Positions 1-7,045 of a stretch of DNA of 15,611 nucleotides are shown here, in pieces. Numbering within the stretch: the stretch's first letter is position 1; every line of letters begins with the position of its first letter. Made by a program: the position numbers and the translations under genes. The notes under the pieces were generated by a model. It ran no database searches, had not been told where the DNA came from, and was given only the letters and a program-made list of their open reading frames with translations. Source of the DNA: an uncultured Oscillospiraceae bacterium (GTDB lineage Bacteria > Bacillota > Clostridia > Oscillospirales > Ruminococcaceae); NCBI GenBank assembly GCA_934466475.1, contig CAKSLI010000019.1, positions 1 through 15,611 of the forward strand. The letters run 5' to 3'.

Positions 1-185
1 CGCCGAATGCGATGAAAGCCGACGAAGTAAGGCTGTATGCCTTACGAGGAGGTGCAACACGATGTTGCAGAGCGAAACAACCGGGCGACGGCATGGACGC
101 CGTCGCATCATAAATTTCGCTCGTTGAAAGAAGCAGGCGGTTTGCTATACACATTTTCACTCAAACAAGGTTTTTAGAGGTGACC
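1..185 (+). repeat. MITE-like element type B, long variant (left end outside window)
   Basis: The right terminus is GGTTTTTAGAGGTGACC at 169-185, the same terminal repeat as the elements at 5725-6061 and 15282-15440. Bases 1-53 are identical to 15327-15379, and 124-185 closely match 15380-15440. This copy has 70 extra bases (54-123) built as nested hairpins: GAGCGAAA (70-77) pairs with TTTCGCTC (115-122), enclosing GCGACGGC (85-92) and GCCGTCGC (99-106). A further hairpin GTAAGGC/GCCTTAC lies at 27-45. There is no coding capacity. The left terminus lies before the window, so its target duplication cannot be checked; the right flank is TACT. Confidence 0.85.
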
Positions 186-327
186 TACTATTTGACTACT
201 ACACGCGTCCGCGATTTGCCCCGTTTTGCCGAGTTTCTGTGAAATCAACCGCAAATCCGTAAAATCTGCCAGTACGCGAATTGCGGCAAAATAACGCAAT
301 ACCAAGCCTTTTGAAAGGAATTACCCG

Positions 328-789
328 ATGTATAAAGTATTATTCGTCTGCCACGGCAATATATGCCGCTCGCCGATGGCGGAATTCATATTCCGGGATA
401 TGCTGGAAAAGCGCAGCATCACCGGTATTTACGCAGAATCCGCCGCTACCTCCACCGAGGAGATCGGCAACCCCGTGCACTACGGCACCGCCGCAGTACT
501 TCGCAGGCTGGGCATAGACTATTCGAAAAAGCGCGCCCGCCAGATGACCCGCGCAGACGCCGCGGAATTCGATCTGCTGATCGGAATGGACGGCGCGAAT
601 ATCCGCAATATGACCCGCATTGCGGGAGAAAAATACGCGCCGAAAATACACCTCCTGCTTGAGTTCTCCGGAAGCGCCCGCGACATCGCCGACCCCTGGT
701 ATACCGGTGAATTCGAGACCACATACCGCGATGTATGCGAGGGCTGCGAAGGGCTCATCGGCTGGCTGAGCCGGGGTGGTATAATTTGA
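328..789 (+). CDS. Low-molecular-weight protein tyrosine phosphatase
   Basis: A 153-residue cytosolic phosphatase, the usual length for the family. The P-loop CX5R is complete: Cys8 in VCHGNICRS with Arg14, followed by the usual SPMAE. The general acid Asp122 sits in the DPW segment near residues 122-124. In this family the cysteine forms a phosphoenzyme intermediate and the aspartate donates the proton; bacterial members dephosphorylate tyrosine (sometimes arginine) on proteins. ATG 328 is preceded by GAAAGGAA with good spacing. Its stop overlaps the TTG proposed as the ecfT start, suggesting translational coupling, although a link between this phosphatase and ECF transport is not established. 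The gap 186-327 before it contains no promoter I can defend. The physiological substrate cannot be told from sequence. Confidence 0.93.
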   Translation: MYKVLFVCHGNICRSPMAEFIFRDMLEKRSITGIYAESAATSTEEIGNPVHYGTAAVLRRLGIDYSKKRARQMTRADAAEFDLLIGMDGANIRNMTRIAGEKYAPKIHLLLEFSGSARDIADPWYTGEFETTYRDVCEGCEGLIGWLSRGGII

Positions 790-1613
790 GGACGCTCGAG
801 CGAATGCACCCGGCGGCCTGCTTTGTTTACCTGCTGGCTGTGCTGATATTCACAGCCGTCTCCGGGAATCCCGTCACGGTGCTGATATCCCTTGCCGGAG
901 CCGTGCTGCTGGCCGCGCTTTCCGGCAAGCTCCGCGGACTTGGCTGGAGCGTGATATTCGCGATCCTGGCGGCTCTTGCGAACTTCATTTTCGTACACAA
1001 CGGGAACACTGTCCTTTTCTTTGTTGGGGACTCCGCTTTCACGCTGGAAGCCCTCACTTATGGCGCGCACATCGGGCTTATGCTCGCGGCGGTCTGCCTG
1101 TGGGGAGCCTGCGCAGTACGTTACGTCACCAGCGACAAATACATCTGGCTTTTCGGCAGAATATTTCCTGCGGCGGGACTGGTGCTCTCCTGCGCTATCC
1201 GGTTCGTGCCGCTGTTTATACGCCGCACCAGGGAATTCGCCGCGGTGCAGTCGGCGGGCTCAGTGCGGGATCATCTGCGCGCATTCTCGGCTTCTGTGGG
1301 TTACTCCGCAGAGCAGGCTATGGATTCCTCCCTTTCGATGAGAGCGCGCGGCTATGGCACTGCAAGGCGCACAAGCTTTTCACTGTACAGGTTCACGGGA
1401 GGCACCGTGCTTGCTCTTATCGCCGTAATGCTGACCGCAGGCGGCACCGCTGCGCTGTCCTTTGCCGGGGCGGGCGGATTCAGATTCTACCCCGTGATAT
1501 CCGACATACCAACGGGAGCCGCAGACATCGCGCTGTACGCAGTATTTCTGGCTTTCTGCCTGCTTCCTTCAGCCGTGATCCTGCGCGGAATGATACGGAG
1601 CATATCAAGATAA
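786..1613 (+). CDS. ecfT: ECF transporter transmembrane component EcfT
   Basis: A polytopic membrane protein of about 275 residues with several hydrophobic segments. The EcfT signature SMRARGYG lies near residues 184-191; in the family this coupling-helix motif contacts the ATPase pair. The T component links the ATPases to a vitamin- or metal-binding S component. Start choice: the longest frame begins at 735, deep inside the phosphatase gene, which is unlikely. TTG at 786 overlaps the phosphatase stop (TTGA), has GGGGTGG upstream, and leaves a few residues before the conserved His-Pro, as is common in the family. ATG at 804 is the alternative. The ATPase gene follows after 10 bp, so the two form one operon. 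Confidence 0.9.
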   Translation: MRTLERMHPAACFVYLLAVLIFTAVSGNPVTVLISLAGAVLLAALSGKLRGLGWSVIFAILAALANFIFVHNGNTVLFFVGDSAFTLEALTYGAHIGLMLAAVCLWGACAVRYVTSDKYIWLFGRIFPAAGLVLSCAIRFVPLFIRRTREFAAVQSAGSVRDHLRAFSASVGYSAEQAMDSSLSMRARGYGTARRTSFSLYRFTGGTVLALIAVMLTAGGTAALSFAGAGGFRFYPVISDIPTGAADIALYAVFLAFCLLPSAVILRGMIRSISR

Positions 1614-1623
1614 CGGAGAAAAC

Positions 1624-3144
1624 ATGGAACACATAACCATTCAGGGACTTTCATTCACATATCCGGACGGTACTTCCGCCCTCCGGGACATCAGCTTTTC
1701 CGTGGAGCCGGGGGAATTCGTCACGCTGTGTGGGCTTTCCGGCTGCGGAAAAAGCACTCTGCTGCGTCTGATGAAGCCGGGGCTTTTCCCGCGCGGGGAG
1801 CTTTCAGGAAGCGTTCTTTTCGGCGGGAAAGCCCTCGCAGCTGAGCCCGACCGTGATTCGGCGGAAAAAATAGGTTTCGTGATGCAGTCCCCGGAGGCAC
1901 AGACCGTGACCGACAAGGTCTGGCACGAGCTCGCATTTTCCTGCGAGAGCGTGGGGCTTCCGCAGGCGGAAATCCGCCGCCGCGTTGGGGAAATGGCGGG
2001 ATATTTCGGGCTGTCGGAGCTTTTTGAGCGCGAAACCGACACGCTTTCCGGCGGTCAGAAGCAGCTGCTGTGCCTTGCGTCTGCGGCGGCGCTTCACCCG
2101 GAGGTGCTCCTGCTGGACGAGCCGACCTCCCAGCTCGACCCGATAGCCGCCCAGGAATTCATTGACGCGGTGCGGCGGCTCAACCGGGATTTCGGCGTTA
2201 CAGTTGTCACCGCCGAGCACCGCCTTGAGGAGCTTCTTCCCATATCCGACCGGGTGATAGTCCTCGACAGCGGAAAAATCATCGCGGACTGCTGCCCTGC
2301 CCTGCTTGCGGAAAAGCTCCCGGCGGAGCACCCCATGGGGCGCGCGCTCACGGCGGCGCAGCGTGTTTTCCGTGCGGCGGGAGGCTCCGGCAGATCCCCG
2401 GTGTCCGTGCGCGAGGGCAGGAGCTCACGGCTCTGCCGGGAATTCCTCAGCGCCCAGCCCGCTGAAAAGGCGGAGCTGTACGCGCCCTCCGGCGAGCCGG
2501 TCATCACCGTAAGGGAACTTTACGCCGGCTGGGGCAGGACTTCCCCGGACGTGCTGCGCGGCGTTTCCATGAAGCTGTATTCCGGCGAGGTGTACGCGCT
2601 CATTGGCGGCAACGGAAGCGGGAAATCCACACTGCTGAAGGCGCTCTGCGGAATGCTGAAACCCTCCGCAGGAAAATTCCGTGTGAAAAAAGGCGCAGCG
2701 CTCGCCTATCTCCCGCAGGAGCCGTGCATGCTGTTCACGCACGATTTTGTCCGTGAGGAAGCCCCGGCGGAATTTCTGGAGAAATTCGGTCTGGGCGGTC
2801 ATTCCGGAAAGAATCCGCTCGACCTCTCAGGCGGCGAGAGGCAGCGGCTTGCTCTTGCAAAGCTGCTCTCCCGGAAACCGGACGCGCTGCTCCTGGACGA
2901 GCCCACAAAGGGCATGGACGCCGCAGCAAAGCAGGCGTTCTCAGAAATGCTGAGGACGCTTTCGGGCGAGGGGCTGTGCGTCCTGCTTGTGACCCACGAC
3001 ACCGAATTTGCCGCATGCTGCGCCGATATGTGCGGCATGCTGTTCAACGGCGAGATACTGAACGAGGCTCCCCCGGCGGAAATGTTCAGCGGGAATTACT
3101 TTTATACCACGCCCATGGCAAGGCTCAGGCGCGGAATTATTTAA
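1624..3144 (+). CDS. ECF transporter ATP-binding protein, two ABC ATPase domains fused
   Basis: A 506-residue protein with two ABC ATPases in one chain, equivalent to EcfA1 plus EcfA2. Domain 1 has Walker A GLSGCGKST (37-45), a Q-loop at FVMQ, signature LSGGQ (141-145), Walker B VLLLDEP (161-167) and H-loop His199. Domain 2 has Walker A GGNGSGKST (328-336), signature LSGGE (401-405), Walker B ALLLDEP (421-427) and His458. Both halves therefore look catalytically competent. The helical segment between Q-loop and signature is shorter in domain 2 than in domain 1. With EcfT it should form the energizing module of a vitamin or metal importer. No S component is encoded in the window, so the substrate is unknown and the module may serve S components encoded elsewhere. 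GGAG precedes ATG 1624. Confidence 0.93.
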   Translation: MEHITIQGLSFTYPDGTSALRDISFSVEPGEFVTLCGLSGCGKSTLLRLMKPGLFPRGELSGSVLFGGKALAAEPDRDSAEKIGFVMQSPEAQTVTDKVWHELAFSCESVGLPQAEIRRRVGEMAGYFGLSELFERETDTLSGGQKQLLCLASAAALHPEVLLLDEPTSQLDPIAAQEFIDAVRRLNRDFGVTVVTAEHRLEELLPISDRVIVLDSGKIIADCCPALLAEKLPAEHPMGRALTAAQRVFRAAGGSGRSPVSVREGRSSRLCREFLSAQPAEKAELYAPSGEPVITVRELYAGWGRTSPDVLRGVSMKLYSGEVYALIGGNGSGKSTLLKALCGMLKPSAGKFRVKKGAALAYLPQEPCMLFTHDFVREEAPAEFLEKFGLGGHSGKNPLDLSGGERQRLALAKLLSRKPDALLLDEPTKGMDAAAKQAFSEMLRTLSGEGLCVLLVTHDTEFAACCADMCGMLFNGEILNEAPPAEMFSGNYFYTTPMARLRRGII

Positions 3145-3164
3145 AACTTTCGTTTTAGTTTTTG
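3142..3164 (+). terminator. Weak candidate terminator after the ECF operon
   Basis: TAAAAC (3142-3147) pairs with GTTTTA (3152-3157) and is followed by GTTTTT. The stem is only 6 bp, mostly A-T, and includes the stop codon, so this is tentative. A second small palindrome, TTTTGCGCAAAA, follows and ends in a T-rich run. Confidence 0.3.
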
Positions 3165-3186
3165 CGCAAAATTTTTAATAAAGTGG

Positions 3187-3215
3187 TTGAATTAGCTCCC
3201 GGATTGTGCTATAAT
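3187..3215 (+). promoter_or_regulatory. Sigma-A type promoter for moxR-DUF58
   Basis: -35 TTGAAT (3187-3192), 17-bp spacer, -10 TATAAT (3210-3215) with an extended -10 TG at 3207-3208. It lies about 100 bp upstream of the moxR start, so the two-gene operon has its own promoter. The leader in between shows no riboswitch I recognise. Confidence 0.8.
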
Positions 3216-3318
3216 AAACAAAGAGTATCTAAAATATTGGCAGTACAAACAGTATAACAAGCGCCTGACAGCGCTTTCGGGGGAATTGGTTAAATATAAA
3301 TCTTCTAAGGAGCAAACA

Positions 3319-4275
3319 ATGGCTTATCTGAACGAGAACCAGCAGCGAATGACAAGGCTTGCCGGTGAGATCTCAAAGGTCATAAAGGGAAAGAGCGAGG
3401 CTGTTCAGCTTATCCTGACGGCACTGCTGGCACAGGGACACGTCCTTATTGAGGACGTACCCGGCGTGGGAAAGACCACGCTTGCCATGGCGCTTGGAAA
3501 GGCGACCGGGCTGGAATTCCGCAGGGCGCAGTTCACGCCGGACGTAATGGCGTCGGATATCACCGGATTCACTATGTTCAACCGTGAGGAAAACCGGTTC
3601 GAATACCGCGCCGGTCTGGTCATGACGAATATCCTGCTGGCAGACGAGATCAACCGTACCTCGCCGAAAACTCAGTCCGCACTGCTGGAGGCAATGGAGG
3701 AAAAGCGCGTCACCGTTGACGGAGTCGTGCACCGCCTGCCGGAGCCGTTCATCGTTATAGCAACGCAGAATTCGCAGGGCTGTATAGGCACATTCCCGCT
3801 GCCGGAGGCTCAGCTCGACAGATTCATGATAAAGCTCAGCCTGGGCTACCCCTCGGTGGAGGAGGAGACCGGGATACTCATGGACAGGCTTGGCAGCAAT
3901 CCCGTAAACGATGTGGAGCCGGTAATGACCATGGAACAGCTCCGGAGCTGCATTGAGGACGTAAAGAACGTCCAGTTCGCCGAAAGCCTATGCCGCTACG
4001 TTGCCGAGCTTTCCGCCGCAACAAGAACTCACGGCGGCGTTGAAATTGGCGTCAGCCCACGCGCTTCCCTCGCGATAATGCAGGCGGCGCGCGCGTTCGC
4101 ATACATCAGCGGGCGCGACTATGTCGTACCTGAGGACATCGTGCGGCTGCTTATCCCGGTGTTCAGCCACAGGATAGTTCTGCGGCAGGAAATGAAGCTC
4201 CGCAGAATGGACGTTTCCTCGGTGCTCCAGGACGCCGTTTCAGCAGTTACCCCGCCGGTAAAGCGCAGTCTTTGA
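3319..4275 (+). CDS. MoxR-family AAA+ ATPase
   Basis: A 318-residue AAA+ protein. It shows Walker A DVPGVGKTT (46-54), Walker B ILLADEIN (105-112), sensor-1 ATQN (148-151) and the conserved GTFPLPEAQLDRF block with candidate arginine finger Arg168. The C-terminal half is the usual lid domain. MoxR ATPases act as chaperones in maturation or assembly of partner proteins, often ones with von Willebrand A-like folds. The gene beside it encodes a DUF58 protein, the standard partner in this gene pair. ATG 3319 is chosen because AAGGAG (3307-3312) sits six bases before it; the longer frame starting with TTG at 3286 lacks such a site. The client process is not defined by sequence. Confidence 0.93.
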   Translation: MAYLNENQQRMTRLAGEISKVIKGKSEAVQLILTALLAQGHVLIEDVPGVGKTTLAMALGKATGLEFRRAQFTPDVMASDITGFTMFNREENRFEYRAGLVMTNILLADEINRTSPKTQSALLEAMEEKRVTVDGVVHRLPEPFIVIATQNSQGCIGTFPLPEAQLDRFMIKLSLGYPSVEEETGILMDRLGSNPVNDVEPVMTMEQLRSCIEDVKNVQFAESLCRYVAELSAATRTHGGVEIGVSPRASLAIMQAARAFAYISGRDYVVPEDIVRLLIPVFSHRIVLRQEMKLRRMDVSSVLQDAVSAVTPPVKRSL

Positions 4276-4290
4276 CGACAGAGGGACAAA

Positions 4291-5460
4291 ATGCGCAGAA
4301 ACAGAATTCTCTATATACTTCTTGCAGTGGGAATGCTCGCGTTCTCCATTGCATATCAGAGCCGGATCGCGTCCGTGCTGCTTATCGCGGCGCTGTGCTA
4401 TCCAGTGCTAGCGGCGATAGCGGTGTTCATCGCAAGCAGGACCGCCGAAGCTGGCTTTGTGAACAACCGTGAAGTCCACCAGAAATGCGAGGACTTTGAA
4501 CTGTGGCTGTATGTGCGCAGCAGGTTCATTCTTCCGTTTGCACCGATAGAGCTTCAATGCAGCATTCCCGACCGGGACACCGGGCTGTTCTCCACAAAGA
4601 GGATATACGCGGCAGTCCCGCCGCTCGGCAAATGCCGGATATCAGCCGCCGCAATGCACCGCTACCGCGGCTCGTATGTCGCGCAGATAACCCGGATAGC
4701 CGTATGCGACCCGCTCAGGATAATCCGCATATCACGCAGAATGGCGGGCGAGGAGACGCTTGTATTCCTGCCGCGCCGCGTGGATATCGGGGATATTGCC
4801 GCCGAGGCACGCAGCGAAAACAGCAGTAATCCTGTGCCGCTGCTGAAGGGTGAGCGCGAGGACTTCTCGCACGTCCGGGAGTACCTCCCCGGAGATATTA
4901 TGCAGCTCGTCCACTGGAAGCTCACCGCAAAGCAGGACGACCTGATGATAAAGCAGTACGATGAGGCAACCGAGCAGCGCACTGCGATAATCTGCGACTA
5001 CAATTTTGACGGCAGCACCGCGGCAGCCGTAATGAAACAGGCGGATGCAGTGATAGAAGCCGCCCTCGCCTTTACACTTTCAGCAGTGAATACCGGCAGC
5101 GGCGTTACGGTGGACTTTGGCTCCGGAATGCCTGAATTTAGCGGCGTTATCCGCGATATGCAGGACTTTGAGAGATTCTACGACCTTATGTCCGTGATCC
5201 CCTCCCGAATGGACACTGCGGATATAGGCACCCTTGCGGCGAATGTCCGGGCTGCCGGAGCTGCGACTGTCCTTATTATAACCTGCCGCCTGACAGATGA
5301 GACTATCCTTGCCGCCCAGACAGCCGCAGAATCCACCCGCGGTGAAACGGCGCTTGTGTGGCTGAGCCTGGGGGCTTCCTCAGAGCTGGAGGCGCAGGCG
5401 CAGGGAAAAAAGTTCCTGTTTATGCCGATACGCGGAGATATTGAATCGGTCAACAAATAA
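4291..5460 (+). CDS. DUF58 domain protein, membrane anchored
   Basis: A 389-residue protein with two closely spaced hydrophobic segments at the N terminus (about 7-23 and 26-48), then a soluble domain. The DUF58 hallmark lies at about 192-213, with REYLPGD and VHWKLTA. It is followed by a beta strand and Asp-rich turn (IICDYNFDGS, about 233-242) resembling the start of a vWA-like fold. DUF58 proteins are encoded next to MoxR ATPases and are presumed to be their partners. A transglutaminase-like membrane protein often follows in Firmicutes; here the operon stops instead at a hairpin and a repeat. The gap to moxR is 15 bp, with an AGGGA site. The molecular function is unknown. Confidence 0.9.
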   Translation: MRRNRILYILLAVGMLAFSIAYQSRIASVLLIAALCYPVLAAIAVFIASRTAEAGFVNNREVHQKCEDFELWLYVRSRFILPFAPIELQCSIPDRDTGLFSTKRIYAAVPPLGKCRISAAAMHRYRGSYVAQITRIAVCDPLRIIRISRRMAGEETLVFLPRRVDIGDIAAEARSENSSNPVPLLKGEREDFSHVREYLPGDIMQLVHWKLTAKQDDLMIKQYDEATEQRTAIICDYNFDGSTAAAVMKQADAVIEAALAFTLSAVNTGSGVTVDFGSGMPEFSGVIRDMQDFERFYDLMSVIPSRMDTADIGTLAANVRAAGAATVLIITCRLTDETILAAQTAAESTRGETALVWLSLGASSELEAQAQGKKFLFMPIRGDIESVNK

Positions 5461-5464
5461 AACA

Positions 5465-5490
5465 AACCGCAGACTGTTATGATCTGCGGT
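5465..5490 (+). terminator. Hairpin after DUF58 gene, copy 1
   Basis: ACCGCAGA (5466-5473) pairs with TCTGCGGT (5483-5490), beginning 5 bp after the DUF58 stop. No T-run follows. The 26-bp sequence recurs at 5690-5715 with one mismatch (A/G in the loop), so this looks like the stem of the operon terminator separated from its tail. Confidence 0.55.
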
Positions 5491-5689
5491 GAGACCGTCG
5501 AAAAATCCCTAGACTTTGGGCTTTGCCCAAGTCCCCAGCTTCGCTTCCGCGCGCACGTCTTGGCGGCTATGCCGCCAAGACGCACACTTGCTGGGATATA
5601 AAGTATTTTTTGACCCGGCAGAGCTGAGTCAAAAAAATGGATTATAAAAAGCCCGCTTCGTGGGCAGAAGGTACTTTTTCAACAGACTG
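5491..5689. repeat. Structured non-coding repeat inside a duplicated terminator
   Basis: About 200 bp with no plausible gene. The ends form an imperfect inverted repeat: GACCGTCGAAAAA at the left against GTCTGTTGAAAAA, the complement of the right end (10 of 13 match). The interior is rich in hairpins. A perfect 12-bp stem lies at 5556-5567/5571-5582 with a TAT loop, framed by CCCAGC/GCTGGG. Smaller stems include GGGC/GCCC near 5518-5528 and GCCC/GGGC at 5651-5665. It is flanked by 26-bp near-identical copies of the terminator hairpin. It could be a mobile element or a repeated RNA-structured unit; I do not recognise the family. Confidence 0.55.
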
Positions 5690-5724
5690 AACCGCAGACT
5701 GTTATGGTCTGCGGTTAATTTATT
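5690..5724 (+). terminator. Hairpin after DUF58 gene, copy 2, with T-rich tail
   Basis: The same stem as copy 1, here extended to AACCGCAGA (5690-5698) and TCTGCGGTT (5708-5716), followed by AATTTATT. The downstream bases TATT (5721-5724) are also the left target duplication of the adjacent element. Confidence 0.5.
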
Positions 5725-6061
5725 GGTCACCTATAAAAACCGGGACACGAGCAGATTTTGTACATGACTTATATCAGATGTAAGGCATTATACTAATTCC
5801 AAATACACACAATATGCACAACCGAAACGTGGTTCTGGAATTAGTATCAACCGCAGCGTTTTCCGCCGTAGGCGGATAATGCGTTTACTGTATGTATTTC
5901 AAGGTTTGGTAACGACGCAGATGATACGGGAAACGCTGAATATAGCGAAACGTAACAAAATCAGACGCGTGAGTTTCGCGTTTGAACGTGTCGATTTTGT
6001 TTTATTCAGCGCTTCCCTTTGGCATAGAAATCTGCCGTGAAGGAGGTTTTTAGAGGTGACC
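5725..6061 (+). repeat. MITE-like element type A, copy 1 (337 bp)
   Basis: Terminal inverted repeats are GGTCACCTATAAAAACC at the left and GGTTTTTAGAGGTGACC at the right, with one mismatch between them. A perfect 4-bp direct repeat TATT flanks it at 5721-5724 and 6062-6065. The body has no gene and folds back on itself: AAACGCTGAATA (5931-5942) against TATTCAGCGCTT (6003-6014), and AACAAAATC (5954-5962) against GATTTTGTT (5993-6001). It is almost the exact reverse complement of 9089-9367, apart from a 58-bp insertion at 5790-5847. It lies two bases from the stop codon of the neighbouring minus-strand metallopeptidase gene. Confidence 0.92.
5790..5847. repeat. 58-bp palindrome-ended insertion nested in the type A element
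   Basis: Perfect 12-bp inverted ends, ATACTAATTCCA and TGGAATTAGTAT. Removing exactly these 58 bp makes copy 1 the same length as copy 2 (337 versus 279 bp), and the two align without other gaps. No target duplication is visible at its ends. Confidence 0.7.
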
Positions 6062-6066
6062 TATTA

Positions 6067-7035
6067 TTAATATGCGGCTTTATTCTCGAATGCGGCGGTA
6101 TAATTCCGGGCAAGCGAAGGGTACTTTTCAAATACCTCCGTGCCGTCCGTGAAGCCTATCATGGCGAGGGTTATGTCGCTCAGCTCCTGCGGAATGTTTT
6201 CGTAGTCGTAGCTTCCGTCAGGGTTGTAGGTGTTGTACATCAGGGCCATGCTGTAATCCGGGTCGTTTGCTATCGACATGGCGATGTCCGCATTGAAGCC
6301 TGAAGCCGCATTCTCATAATAGAGGTCTATCGCACCGAAAAGATGCAGTATCTCATGCGCGTAGCAGGCGAGATTTTCGTATCTGGTGCCGTACATATCG
6401 TGCACGAACATTGCCACCCATTCATTGAAACCGTAATAATTTCCGTCCGGATAATATACCTGGCTGTACGCAGAGGCACCGGCGTCCAGCATTACCATAA
6501 AGCCTATGCTGTCCGTGCCGTATTTCTCGTAGATATCTTCAAACGGGATCTCGTCCGCAATGAGGGAATCCACCGTATTCTTGAACCCGGTATATGTACC
6601 GGACGAGAAATCCACGGCGTCAGTTGCAGGCTTGTCACAGCTTATCCGGAAAAGCAGATCGCTGTTCACGGAATCATAGTTGTACAGCTTAACGCTCTTG
6701 CCGTATTTCCTGCCCTGCTCCTCCAGATATCGGCAGGAGCGGTCTATCGACTCGTTGGCGTAGGTTATTTCATCGTCAGTGAAATCCGCGTCAGGAGTAT
6801 CAAGCAGGATAGTCACTATAACGGAGCTCCCCGCAAGAGTGTTGGCGCTGCCCTGCGGTCTCCATGCGCCGTATTCTGCGGCGCTCTCATTAGTGACCGT
6901 ACCGGAAGCCTCCTGCGTATAGCTGCTCTGCTCCTCGTTGGTCCATGTATCATCGTTAAGCAGCACCGAACAGCCGGGAAGCATGGTGAACACGACAGCA
7001 AGCGCCGCCGCAGAAAATCTTCTGAATATCTTCAT
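6067..7035 (-). CDS. Secreted lipoprotein, putative zinc metallopeptidase
   Basis: A 322-residue protein with a lipoprotein signal peptide: basic MKIFRRF start, hydrophobic core and lipobox LPGC with Cys22, so it should be anchored on the outer face of the membrane. Residues 227-237 give HEILHLFGAID, an extended HExxHxxGxxD zinc motif in which the aspartate can be the third ligand, as in snapalysin-type metzincins. The later segment DIAMS (251-255) might provide the Met-turn, but that is a guess. The C-terminal DITLAMIGFTDG resembles similar uncharacterised Firmicutes proteins. GGAGG precedes ATG 7035. The gene begins 10 bp after the acetyltransferase stop, so the two are probably cotranscribed. 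The substrate is unknown. Confidence 0.8.
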   Translation of the reverse strand: MKIFRRFSAAALAVVFTMLPGCSVLLNDDTWTNEEQSSYTQEASGTVTNESAAEYGAWRPQGSANTLAGSSVIVTILLDTPDADFTDDEITYANESIDRSCRYLEEQGRKYGKSVKLYNYDSVNSDLLFRISCDKPATDAVDFSSGTYTGFKNTVDSLIADEIPFEDIYEKYGTDSIGFMVMLDAGASAYSQVYYPDGNYYGFNEWVAMFVHDMYGTRYENLACYAHEILHLFGAIDLYYENAASGFNADIAMSIANDPDYSMALMYNTYNPDGSYDYENIPQELSDITLAMIGFTDGTEVFEKYPSLARNYTAAFENKAAY

Positions 7036-7045
7036 AAATCCTCCG

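Noticed and set aside
3216..3318. Riboswitch in the moxR leader
   Set aside because: The leader of about 100 nt shows only a weak GCGC-type hairpin and no conserved riboswitch core I recognise.
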